DNA of 64,000 nucleotides from Myxococcales bacterium. GTDB lineage: Bacteria > Myxococcota_A > Polyangia > Haliangiales > Haliangiaceae. Positions within the stretch are counted from its first letter, which is position 1. Each line of letters begins with the position of its first letter. Made by a program: the position numbers and the translations under genes. The notes below the pieces were generated by a model. It ran no database searches. It saw nothing but the letters and a program-made list of their open reading frames with translations, and was not told the DNA's origin. Positions 36,107-42,183 of the stretch are shown here, one piece after another. The stretch spans positions 1 to 64,000 of the forward strand of contig JADJJK010000009.1 of the NCBI GenBank assembly GCA_016706545.1, read 5' to 3'.

Positions 36107-36230
36107 TACAGGTGGCTGGAATCGAACCAGCGGCCTCGTCAACCCTAATGATAACCATCACGCTTTCGGCCCGATGACGGGCAAGGGATCGCACGATGGA
36201 ATTCGCGCTCTACCACTGAGCTACACCTGC
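36107..36230 (-). ncRNA. tRNA-mimic Y RNA (YrlA-like), element a
   Basis: tRNA frame: acceptor GCAGGTG/CACCTGT, D arm GCTC-AGTGGTA-GAGC and T arm GCTGG-TTCGATT-CCAGC. The D and T arms nearly equal those of element b. The extra segment folds as outer stem CCATC/GATGG, an internal loop of ATCCCTT opposite CGAAA, inner stem GCCCG/CGGGC closed by TCAT, then GGTTATC. The GGGCCGA and CCCTTGCCC strands correspond to those of the stand-alone Y RNAs, joined at the opposite end. An alternative is a tRNA-Pro(AGG) with insertion (loop TTAGGGT). Confidence 0.75.
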
Positions 36231-36335
36231 AAAGAACAGTCGCCAGCAACATGGACAAATAGAGCGCTTCGCGATGGGGTCACCCCATCAAGATGTTGAG
36301 AACGAAGCACAACCGGCCCAGGTTCCTGGCGCTCG

Positions 36336-36408
36336 TGTCTCTGGGGGGAATCGAACCCACCGTTGCCGGGTTGAGAGACCGGCTGCCTGACCGCTGGCAG
36401 ACAGAGAC
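36336..36408 (-). tRNA. tRNA-Glu(CUC)
   Basis: Acceptor GTCTCTG/CAGAGAC, anticodon stem CCGG/CCGG with loop CTCTCAA (CUC), T loop TTCGATT. One mismatch at 31-39 and one in the T stem. No encoded CCA. Confidence 0.75.
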
Positions 36409-36457
36409 AGACATCACGCCCTGGTGCGCTTCACCAGGAGCAATAGGGACAAGAGAG

Positions 36458-36529
36458 AGGACCCAGCGGGAGTCGAACCCACAACCCGTCGCTTACGAGG
36501 CGACCGCTCGTCCGTAGAGCTTTGAGTCC
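36458..36529 (-). tRNA. tRNA-Thr(CGU)
   Basis: Acceptor GGACTCA/TGGGTCC, D arm GCTC-TACGGAC-GAGC with GG, anticodon arm GTCGC-CTCGTAA-GCGAC (CGU) and T arm GTGGG-TTCGACT-CCCGC. First RNA after the Ro60 gene in the direction of transcription. Confidence 0.82.
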
Positions 36530-36548
36530 AGATAGAGGCACCGCCGCG

Positions 36549-36581
36549 CCTCCTGCCGCCGGAAGGTCCGACGACAGGAGG
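36549..36581 (-). terminator. 14-bp hairpin between Ro60 and tRNA-Thr
   Basis: Read on the minus strand, a stem containing CCTGTCGTCGG and CCGGCGGCAGG (with two wobble pairs) closes a five-base ACCTT loop 105 bases after the Ro60 stop. There is no T-run. It may protect the mRNA 3' end, be a processing site, or attenuate transcription into the second tRNA group. Confidence 0.55.
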
Positions 36582-36685
36582 GCAGCCATGCGCGTGGTTT
36601 GGTGACCTGCTCCCCCTAGCCGCTGCGGCGCGGCGAGCGTCCCGAGCTGCGCGTCGCAGCTCGCTGGCTCACCAGCGCCACGGCC

Positions 36686-38323
36686 CTAGGCCCGAGCAAA
36701 GTCACTGATCACCGGCGGCGTCGCGGTATCGAACCCCACGACATCCATCATGCCGGCGTCCTTGGGGTCCGCGATGGTGAACCCGCTGGAGACCATCCCG
36801 ACCACGACGAGCTTGGCCGGGATGCCGCGCGCCTCTCGATAGGCGCGCAGCGCCTGAGCCGGGTGCACGCTACCCGCCCAGGTCTCGCTGTCGGTGTAGA
36901 CGACGAACGTGTCGATGTCGACCTTGTGCTCCTGTGCCCAGATCATCGGCAGGGCGCAGTCGGTCCCGCCCATCGGCAGGCGCGAGACCTCCTTCACCAC
37001 GTTGTCCAGGCGCTGGCGCGGCGAGATCGCGAGCTGCGAGATGCCCGAGGTCCCGCCGCCCCACTTGCCGCCGTAGCCAGTGGCCGCCGCGGTGAAGGCG
37101 ACGAACGAGTACGCCTGCTCCGTGGCCGCGGTCACCAGCGCCATCGCGGCGCTGGCCACCCGCGGGGTGAGCCCGGGCACGCCGGCCACCTCGCCGCTCT
37201 CCATCGAGCCGGACACGTCGAGCGCGAGCAGCGTACGCTTGCCGGACGGCTCGACGGTGCCAAAGCTCTTGTAGAACGCGAGGTCGAGCGCGTCGACGAT
37301 CTTGCCGGTCGGCGACCAGGTGGACTGGCCGCGCGCGCTCTTGCCGCTGCGGTAGGTCATGAGCGCGGCCAGCACGGCCACCGGGTGCAGCCGCGCCTTG
37401 CGCAGCGCCTGCTCGTCGCCGAGCTTGGCCACCACGCTCTTGGTGGCCTCTGCCCCGGGGGACAGCAGGCCAATGCGAGTCATGGTCGCCAGGTTGCGCA
37501 GCATCGCGGTCATCGGCATGTCCGCGAGCAGCGCCTCCCACACCTCCGGCAGCGTCAGCCACTGGGTCGGCAGCGCCTCGCGCGGCAACCGGTGCTCGCG
37601 GACCAAGCGCACGACGTCCTTGCAGCTCGAGGTGCGCTTGACCTCCTCCATCGCCACCAGGATCGCCATCGCCTCGTCAGCCTCGGCGCCCTCCGGCAAC
37701 GTGCCCTTGGTCACCCAGGAGAACAGGCGGTCGTGCGACGGCGAGGCCGCGCGCGGGTGCGCCAGGCGCAGGAGGTCGCGGCTCGACCAGCCATCCCGCG
37801 ATTGGTACTTGATGAGCTGGTAGGCGAGGTCCTTGGCCGGCTTGTTGTTGAACCAGCCCGCGACCGCCTTGCGCATCCCGCGACCCCAGCCGCCGAAGCC
37901 CTGCGCGAACTCCGCGAAGTGCATCAGGTGGGTCCCGATGCGGCACACCTTGGGCAGCGCGGCGTAGGCCGCGGCGCGGGTCCGCTCATCCCCGAGCTTG
38001 GCGCACATGGCAAGCGCGAAGATCGCTGGATCATTCTTGGGTGCGCGGCCCGCGTCCGAGACCTCGACGATGCGCTGGACCACGCGCACGCCATCGCTGG
38101 CGATGCACGAGGCCACGGCCTCGGCGTTGTCGATGGAGAGCTTGCGCTCGCTGGCGTAGTAGGTCCCGCGCTCGGTGCCCAGGATGAGGAAGCGATCGAG
38201 GCGCTTCCAGTCATCGAGCGCCCAGGTGTAGCCGCCGGCGGAGTTGCGCACCTGGTCCTGGCCGGGGAGCTGCTCGGTCTGCGGGGTGTTCTTGGTCGAG
38301 AAGTACTTGGTGAAGTTCAGCAT
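36686..38323 (-). CDS. rsr: Ro60/Rsr (TROVE-vWA) RNA-binding protein
   Basis: A 545-aa Ro60 orthologue: a ring of HEAT-like helices (TROVE domain, about residues 20-350; MPMTAMLRNLATMTRIGLL is typical) and a C-terminal von Willebrand A domain with an intact MIDAS (DVSGSM near 365-370, GGTDCALP, YTDSETW). Ro60 binds Y RNAs on its outer surface and the ends of misfolded or damaged RNAs in its central hole; bacterial Rsr works with nucleases such as PNPase or with RtcBA. GGAG eight bases upstream fixes the ATG at 38323. Two Y-RNA-like elements lie 127 bp upstream and tRNA arrays flank it on the same strand. Confidence 0.92.
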   Translation of the reverse strand: MLNFTKYFSTKNTPQTEQLPGQDQVRNSAGGYTWALDDWKRLDRFLILGTERGTYYASERKLSIDNAEAVASCIASDGVRVVQRIVEVSDAGRAPKNDPAIFALAMCAKLGDERTRAAAYAALPKVCRIGTHLMHFAEFAQGFGGWGRGMRKAVAGWFNNKPAKDLAYQLIKYQSRDGWSSRDLLRLAHPRAASPSHDRLFSWVTKGTLPEGAEADEAMAILVAMEEVKRTSSCKDVVRLVREHRLPREALPTQWLTLPEVWEALLADMPMTAMLRNLATMTRIGLLSPGAEATKSVVAKLGDEQALRKARLHPVAVLAALMTYRSGKSARGQSTWSPTGKIVDALDLAFYKSFGTVEPSGKRTLLALDVSGSMESGEVAGVPGLTPRVASAAMALVTAATEQAYSFVAFTAAATGYGGKWGGGTSGISQLAISPRQRLDNVVKEVSRLPMGGTDCALPMIWAQEHKVDIDTFVVYTDSETWAGSVHPAQALRAYREARGIPAKLVVVGMVSSGFTIADPKDAGMMDVVGFDTATPPVISDFARA

Positions 38324-38406
38324 GGCAGATCTCCGGCCCGGGGCTCGGGCAGCTAGGCCTCGGCACGGCGACATGCCGGCGAGGCAGGAAGTTGGGGTGG
38401 CGTGGT

Positions 38407-38424
38407 GGCTCGCGGATTCGAGCC
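38407..38424 (-). other. Leader hairpin of the Ro60 gene
   Basis: GGCTCG-AATCCG-CGAGCC is a perfect six-pair hairpin in the 5' leader, followed on the minus strand by ACCA. It resembles the 3' end of a tRNA (CTCGAAT loop, CGAGCC-A-CCA); GGCTCG also occurs upstream at about 38532-38537, so a larger tRNA-like fold enclosing the second Y RNA is possible. Confidence 0.4.
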
Positions 38425-38449
38425 AGTCGCGCCGCGAAACGAGGACGCA

Positions 38450-38516
38450 TCAGGACAAGGGAGCTCGCTGGGTGGATTTCGTTTACGAGGCGATAACCCA
38501 GCGATTTCGGCCCTGA
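38450..38516 (-). ncRNA. Y RNA (element 2, promoter-distal)
   Basis: Lower stem TCAGG/CCTGA, an internal loop with GCCGAAAT opposite AGCTCCCTTGT, upper stem CGCTGGGT/ACCCAGCG and a 22-base terminal loop starting TATC. The GGGCCGA...GGGTTATC order is like the GGUCCGA...GGGUUAUC strand of animal Y RNAs that Ro60 binds. It lies directly 3' of element 1 with one base between and 127 bp upstream of the Ro60 start. Confidence 0.75.
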
Positions 38517-38517
38517 G

Positions 38518-38580
38518 ATGGACAGGAGGTCGAGCCAGGGGTGTTTTCCGGGAAAGGAGAACCCTGGCTCATCGGCCCAT
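38518..38580 (-). ncRNA. Y RNA (element 1, promoter-proximal)
   Basis: Lower stem ATGG/CCAT, internal loop with GCCGAT opposite GACCTCCTGT, and a perfect nine-pair upper stem GAGCCAGGG/CCCTGGCTC enclosing a loop with a small TTTCC/GGAAA helix. The GGGCCGA strand and the opposing ACCTCC-TGTCC strand match element 2, but GGTTATC is replaced by GGTTCTC. It is in tandem with element 2. Confidence 0.65.
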
Positions 38581-38587
38581 CACGTCG

Positions 38588-38658
38588 AGCGGTCTATGGG
38601 AGTTGCACCCATGCGGGCAGGGTGGAGTCCTGCGCTGCTACTGCTACATCAAGACCGC
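38588..38658 (-). tRNA. tRNA-Gly(UCC)-like
   Basis: Acceptor GCGGTCT/AGACCGC with U73, anticodon arm GCAGG-ACTCCAC-CCTGC (UCC, but C at 33) and T arm ATGGG-TGCAACT-CCCAT. T loop TGCAACT equals that of the odd tRNA-Pro(UGG). The D arm is hard to place. It lies only seven bases upstream of Y RNA element 1. Confidence 0.65.
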
Positions 38659-38697
38659 GGAAGAGCCATCGAGGGAACCTGAATCGATGGCGTCTGG

Positions 38698-38768
38698 AGC
38701 AGATGGCGGGAATCGAACCCGCGATGCCGGTCTGGCAAACCGACGTGTCACCACAACACTTCATCTGC
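38698..38768 (-). tRNA. tRNA-Gly(GCC)
   Basis: Acceptor GCAGATG/CATCTGC with U73 and encoded CCA (38695-38697), D arm GTGT-TGTGGTG-ACAC, anticodon arm TCGGT-TTGCCAG-ACCGG (GCC) and T arm GCGGG-TTCGATT-CCCGC. The acceptor stem is identical to that of tRNA-mimic element b. Confidence 0.82.
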
Positions 38769-38772
38769 AAAA

Positions 38773-38790
38773 GCTCCCGTTTCCGGGAGC
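38773..38790 (-). terminator. GAAA-tetraloop hairpin with TTTT
   Basis: On the minus strand GCTCCCG-GAAA-CGGGAGC is followed by TTTTG, immediately before the 5' end of tRNA-Gly(GCC). It has the form of a short intrinsic terminator or attenuator within the array. Confidence 0.55.
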
Positions 38791-38873
38791 GAGCGTGACC
38801 GGTCGGCGCTGAGGAAAGAGCGCTGTTCCGAGTCGAGTCCGTTGGCGCGATCCGCGCGCCGCAACCGATGCCG

Positions 38874-38947
38874 TGAGCTGGGCGGGAGTCGAACCCGCGT
38901 CCTGCGGAGTAAGAATCCGCTGCAACGCCACCATTTGCTACCAGCTC
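38874..38947 (-). tRNA. tRNA-Lys(CUU)
   Basis: Acceptor GAGCTGG/CCAGCTC with A73, anticodon arm GCGGA-TTCTTAC-TCCGC (CUU), T arm GCGGG-TTCGACT-CCCGC. The D arm is short with GG in the loop. No encoded CCA. Confidence 0.82.
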
Positions 38948-38990
38948 GAGTGTCAGCGAGCGCCGTGCACGAGGTGCCCGGCCGCAGCGG

Positions 38991-39062
38991 CGGTCCTGAC
39001 GGGGATCGAACCCGCGTATCCTCGTAGACAGCGAGGCAACGTCACCAGACGTTTCCAGGTCC
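38991..39062 (-). tRNA. tRNA-Asp(GUC), copy 2
   Basis: Acceptor GGACCTG/CAGGACC with an A-A mismatch and G73; D arm CGTC-TGGT-GACG; anticodon arm CCTCG-CTGTCTA-CGAGG (GUC); T loop TTCGATC. It shares D arm and anticodon loop with copy 1, so one is a diverged duplicate. U at position 37 is unusual. Confidence 0.75.
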
Positions 39063-39147
39063 AAGACAGCGAGGCCCGCCGCAGCCGGGCGGCGCTCGCG
39101 CTTCGCTCACCTGCGCGGCGCTCTCCGCAGCGCGGTGGGCGAAGTGG

Positions 39148-39220
39148 CGGCCTTGACGGGAATCGAACCCGCCTGCATCTCATAGACAGTGAGAGAACGT
39201 CACCAGACGTATCCAAGGCC
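39148..39220 (-). tRNA. tRNA-Asp(GUC), copy 1
   Basis: Acceptor GGCCTTG/CAAGGCC with G73, as in aspartate tRNAs, and encoded CCA (39145-39147). D arm CGTC-TGGT-GACG, anticodon arm TCTCA-CTGTCTA-TGAGA (GUC, U37), T arm GCGGG-TTCGATT-CCCGT. Confidence 0.8.
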
Positions 39221-39245
39221 AACGGTCGACACGAGTCAGGCTCCT

Positions 39246-39270
39246 GGGGCGCGCTGTGCAGGCGCGCCCC
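39246..39270 (-). other. 9-bp intergenic hairpin in the array
   Basis: GGGGCGCGC-TGTGCAG-GCGCGCCCC, a perfect stem between tRNA-Tyr and tRNA-Asp, eight bases 3' of tRNA-Tyr. No T-run; possible processing or transcript-stability element. Confidence 0.5.
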
Positions 39271-39277
39271 CAAAGGG

Positions 39278-39362
39278 TGGGGTGCCCAGGAATCGAACCT
39301 GGAGGGTCGGTCAGGACAGCGGTTCTACAAACCGCTCCGCCTCCATAGCGGTCTAGCACCCC
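39278..39362 (-). tRNA. tRNA-Tyr(GUA), class II
   Basis: Acceptor GGGGTGC/GCACCCC with A73, D stem CCGC/GCGG, anticodon arm GCGGT-TTGTAGA-ACCGC (GUA), a long variable arm as in bacterial tRNA-Tyr and T arm CCAGG-TTCGATT-CCTGG. G at 37 is unusual for Tyr. Confidence 0.8.
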
Positions 39363-39462
39363 GGACATAGCTGGCCCTGCGAGCCTCCGGGCCGCTGTAC
39401 AAGCCAGGCGCGGAGAGCTCGCGGCAGAGCGCACGCGGCGAGCTGCACGAGGGCCATTTTCG

Positions 39463-39533
39463 TCCTGCGCTCTGGAATCGAACCAGAACCTCCCGGCGTC
39501 GTGCCAGGCGCGTACACCACGTACGGCAGCAGG
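39463..39533 (-). tRNA. tRNA-like gene, anticodon uncertain
   Basis: Acceptor starts CCTGC/GCAGG (last two pairs fail), D arm GTAC-GTGGT-GTAC, anticodon stem CCTGG/CCGGG with loop CACGACG and T arm TCTGG-TTCGATT-CCAGA. The loop gives CGA at 34-36 (Ser) or ACG if shifted (Arg); position 33 is A. First RNA of the array. Confidence 0.55.
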
Positions 39534-39632
39534 AAAGACTCCTCCATGGTGCGGAGGGTCTTGGGCCCGGCGGAGCTCGGCGGAAAACCCGACGAGCTCG
39601 CGCTGGGCGATCGAACAGGGCGTCTGGAGAAC

Positions 39633-39722
39633 GCCCACGTCATTGCCTATTTGATTGTCAAAGATTGGATATGTAGACACTGCGAGATGTCGAGTGTCGG
39701 ACCCACCATGGGCGGGTCCGAC
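39633..39722 (-). promoter_or_regulatory. Candidate promoter region of the tRNA/Ro60 array
   Basis: An AT-rich patch in GC-rich DNA. On the minus strand TTGACA lies at 39661-39656 in the context CTTTGACAATCAAATAG, but no good -10 hexamer is seen 16-18 bases on. Just upstream is a nine-pair dyad, GTCGGACCC-ACCATGGGC-GGGTCCGAC (39696-39722), a candidate operator. Confidence 0.4.
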
Positions 39723-39952
39723 CTCCGATCGAGGACGCAGGGTCACGTCAGGGCGCGCCTTGCGCACTGCGCCGAGCAGCCCCCGCGGGGCCGCTTTGAG
39801 CTGCCGTGTTGCTGCCAGCACCGCGTGGTCGCCCGTGGCGCCCCGCTGGCCCAAGAGGGCAACCGGGGCGCTGGTGAGCGCGCGATACCAGCAGGCTGGT
39901 GGAGAGAGGCCGCCAGCGGCGCTGGCAGGCGTAGACGGTGCAAGAACGAGGT

Positions 39953-39992
39953 GGAAAACGAAAAAGGCCACCTGGGGGATCCCCGGGTGGCC
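39953..39992 (-). terminator. Rho-independent terminator ahead of the array
   Basis: On the minus strand GGCCACC, then GGGG-ATC-CCCC, then GGTGGCC form a 12-pair hairpin (one mismatch) followed by TTTTTCGTTTT. It ends transcription arriving from genes at 40-41 kb and insulates the tRNA array. Confidence 0.85.
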
Positions 39993-39998
39993 TTGGAA

Positions 39999-40017
39999 AG
40001 CTGATTTTAAATCAGCT
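39999..40017. repeat. AT-rich palindrome
   Basis: AGCTGATTT-T-AAATCAGCT, a nine-base perfect dyad adjoining the terminator and overlapping the stop of the small minus-strand reading frame. Confidence 0.6.
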
Positions 40018-40153
40018 AGTTACCTGGGCCTCCCGGGAGGGGCTCTGGCAGGGCATCGGGACCGCGATCCTGCGGGCATCCCATGCCGAACCAGAGCTTC
40101 GAGACGACGATCTTGTGCGTCGCGACGAAGTGATATGCGCTGGTGGAGATCAT
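40016..40153 (-). CDS. Possible 45-aa peptide
   Basis: MISTSAYHFVATHKIVV...GGPGN is a 45-aa reading frame that ends directly before a strong terminator, in a stretch less GC-rich than its surroundings. No ribosome-binding site is evident and no family is recognised. It could be a real small protein, an extension of an 89-aa frame starting at 40285, or chance. The region 40154-40414 holds nothing else that I can recognise. Confidence 0.3.
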   Translation of the reverse strand: MISTSAYHFVATHKIVVSKLWFGMGCPQDRGPDALPEPLPGGPGN

Positions 40154-40414
40154 GGGGGCTCGCTGGAAACGTGGGTGCTTGGAGAAAGTTCTATTCGGGC
40201 TCGACCTGAAAACCGCTTTGGTGCCGTTGGTACGGGGCCGAGCGGGGATTCCTTCCTCGCGGAAAGCAATCCGATGCCGACTCATCTACCACTGGCATTT
40301 TCTGGAGTCAAACACAGAAGTGAACTATTTGAGAAGTACGCGAGAAGATATGGAGTGTGTTCGCAGCAGATGGTCATTGTGTAGTCTGACCTGCGGCGGC
40401 GAGGGCGGCGCGAC

Positions 40415-40948
40415 TCACCGGGCGACGTCGGGGTGTTTGCCTTTGGACGGCGCACGATAGCCATCATGGCGAGGCGACCTCTCGGAGCGCTCTCTGTCGC
40501 CCGGGGGCGTGGGCTCGAGCGTCGCGGCGAGGTTACTGCGGTCGAGCTCGACGGTGGGACGCGCGTCCTCGGCGGTGGCGTCGGGGGTGGCCAGCCGCTC
40601 CTTGGTGGAGAGCCGGGTCAACACGCTGGGCAAGCCCGGCTTGCGAATGGTCGGCGAGTCCAGCGGATCCGCGGGCATCATCGATGACGCGATCTCCTCT
40701 GCGGAGCGGGTGTCGCGGAGGTTTATCGCCAGCACGTCGATCGGCACTGTCTTGTCACGGCCTTGCGCGTCATCTCCGGGGTTCCAGAGGTGGCGCAAGG
40801 CCTGGTCCAGGGTGTCGCGCTCGCCGGGATCGAGCGCGAAGAAGTCGATGCCCCCAGCGAGCTTCTGCAGCGCATTTCGGAACGGACCGATCATGTCTCG
40901 CGGCACGACCAGGAGCGTGTGGCCATTTTCATTGCGGTGGCTGCGCAT
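40415..40948 (-). CDS. Hypothetical protein, 177 aa
   Basis: A 177-aa soluble protein. The N-terminal 100 residues look folded (GHTLLVVPRDMIGPFRNALQKLAGG, then DTLDQALRHLWNPGDD); the C-terminal 75 are Pro/Arg/Thr-rich and probably disordered. No known family. The ATG at 40948 gives MRSHRNENGH. It is divergent from rtcA (about 100 bp between starts) and its transcript would run towards the terminator before the tRNA array. Confidence 0.6.
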   Translation of the reverse strand: MRSHRNENGHTLLVVPRDMIGPFRNALQKLAGGIDFFALDPGERDTLDQALRHLWNPGDDAQGRDKTVPIDVLAINLRDTRSAEEIASSMMPADPLDSPTIRKPGLPSVLTRLSTKERLATPDATAEDARPTVELDRSNLAATLEPTPPGDRERSERSPRHDGYRAPSKGKHPDVAR

Positions 40949-41048
40949 ACTCGTGGATTGTCAGGTCGCCCACGTTTGAGAAGTCTCAAGGCTCGATCCT
41001 TGGGGTGGGCGCTGTCACCACGTGGACGCGCACACGTACCATGGCGAC

Positions 41049-42086
41049 ATGCTGGAGAACCCGTGGGTTACGCTGGATGGCTCGCGTGGCGAGGGCGGAG
41101 GGCAGATCCTGCGCACCGCGCTGGCGCTGTCAGTGGTGACGCAGCGCCCGTTCTCGATGGAGCAGATCCGCGCCGGGCGCGCCAAGCCGGGCCTGCGGCG
41201 GCAACACCTGGCGTGCGTCCACGCCGCGGCGCGGCTGTGCGGCGCGGTGGTACGTGGCGACGAGCTCAGCTCGCAGCGGCTACAGTTCGAGCCGGGCCCG
41301 GCGCTGGTGCCCGCGCTCGACATCGACATTGGTTCGGCGGGCTCCACCGCGCTGGTGCTCCAGACCTTGTTGCCGCCGGCGCTGCTGGCCGCGCATCCGA
41401 TCCGCGCCACCATCCGCGGCGGCACCCACAACCCGATGGCGCCGTCGCTGGATTTTCTGCGGCAGGTGTTCGTGCCGGCGCTGGCCCAGATGGGCGCGCA
41501 GGTGGAGATCGGCTGTGAACGCCACGGCTTCATGCCGGCGGGCGGCGGCGTCGCGACCCTGCACGTGGAGCCGCACCCGCTGGGCGCGCTGCACCGCAGC
41601 GAGGCCGGCCCCGTCGTGCGGCGGCGGGCCACCGCGGTGCTGGCTCGGCTGCCCACTCACGTGGCGGACCGCGAGCTGGAGGTGGTGCGCCAGGAGCTGG
41701 GCTTTGCGCCCGAGGAGTGCGAGGTGCGCGAGGTCCCGGCCGCCTGTCCCGGCAACGCGCTCTTGCTCTACGCCGAGCGCGAGGGCGGCGGCTGCGAGCT
41801 CATCACCGGGCTTGGCGAACGCGGCACCCGGGCCGAGCTGGTGGCGCGCGGCGCTTGTCAGGAGCTGCGCGCGTGGCTCGAGGCCGAGGCGCCGGTGGGC
41901 GAGCACCTGGCGGATCAGCTCCTCCTGCCCATGGTGCTCGGCGGCGGTGGGCAGTTTCGCTGCAGCCCGCTGTCCTCGCACACCGAGACCAACATCGAGA
42001 CCATCGCCGCGTTCGTGCCGGAGCGCCGCCCGGTGGTGCGGCGAGACGGCGCCACCTGGCTCGTCGAGGTGCCGCCGCCAAGCTGA
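41049..42086 (+). CDS. rtcA: RNA 3'-terminal phosphate cyclase RtcA
   Basis: A 345-aa RtcA, which uses ATP to turn RNA 3'-phosphate ends into 2',3'-cyclic phosphates, substrates for the ligase RtcB. Family features: LDGSRGEGGGQILRTALALS at the N-terminus, RAGRAKPGLRRQHL, GGGTHNPMAPS, the glycine-rich MPAGGGVA and SHTETNIETI with the adenylated His at about residue 311. Length equals E. coli RtcA. The ATG at 41049 gives MLENPWVTLDGS; a GTG at 41022 is possible. No rtcB or rtcR is in the window. It lies 1.3 kb from the Ro60/Y RNA/tRNA array, matching the known rsr-rtcBA association. Confidence 0.93.
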   Translation: MLENPWVTLDGSRGEGGGQILRTALALSVVTQRPFSMEQIRAGRAKPGLRRQHLACVHAAARLCGAVVRGDELSSQRLQFEPGPALVPALDIDIGSAGSTALVLQTLLPPALLAAHPIRATIRGGTHNPMAPSLDFLRQVFVPALAQMGAQVEIGCERHGFMPAGGGVATLHVEPHPLGALHRSEAGPVVRRRATAVLARLPTHVADRELEVVRQELGFAPEECEVREVPAACPGNALLLYAEREGGGCELITGLGERGTRAELVARGACQELRAWLEAEAPVGEHLADQLLLPMVLGGGGQFRCSPLSSHTETNIETIAAFVPERRPVVRRDGATWLVEVPPPS

Positions 42087-42183
42087 GCGTGAGCGGTGGG
42101 CGGTGGGCGCGGCGTCGCCGGCAGCGCGGACGCCGCATCCCCTCTGCCGTGCTATGCCCAGCACCAGAGACAAGGAGTCCGCC

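Noticed and set aside
36107..36230. tRNA-Pro(AGG) with an intron
   Set aside because: The insert has stems and a GGGCCGA strand shared with the stand-alone Y RNAs, and it lies before rather than inside the anticodon loop; group I introns are much larger.
38397..38430. A further complete tRNA gene before the Ro60 gene
   Set aside because: Only a T-arm/acceptor-like hairpin with ACCA is seen; no D or anticodon arm can be placed, so it is noted as a leader hairpin.
34845..39722. Integrated phage or plasmid carrying the tRNA array
   Set aside because: No integrase, attachment-site duplication or phage structural gene was seen in or next to the array, although a past transfer cannot be excluded.
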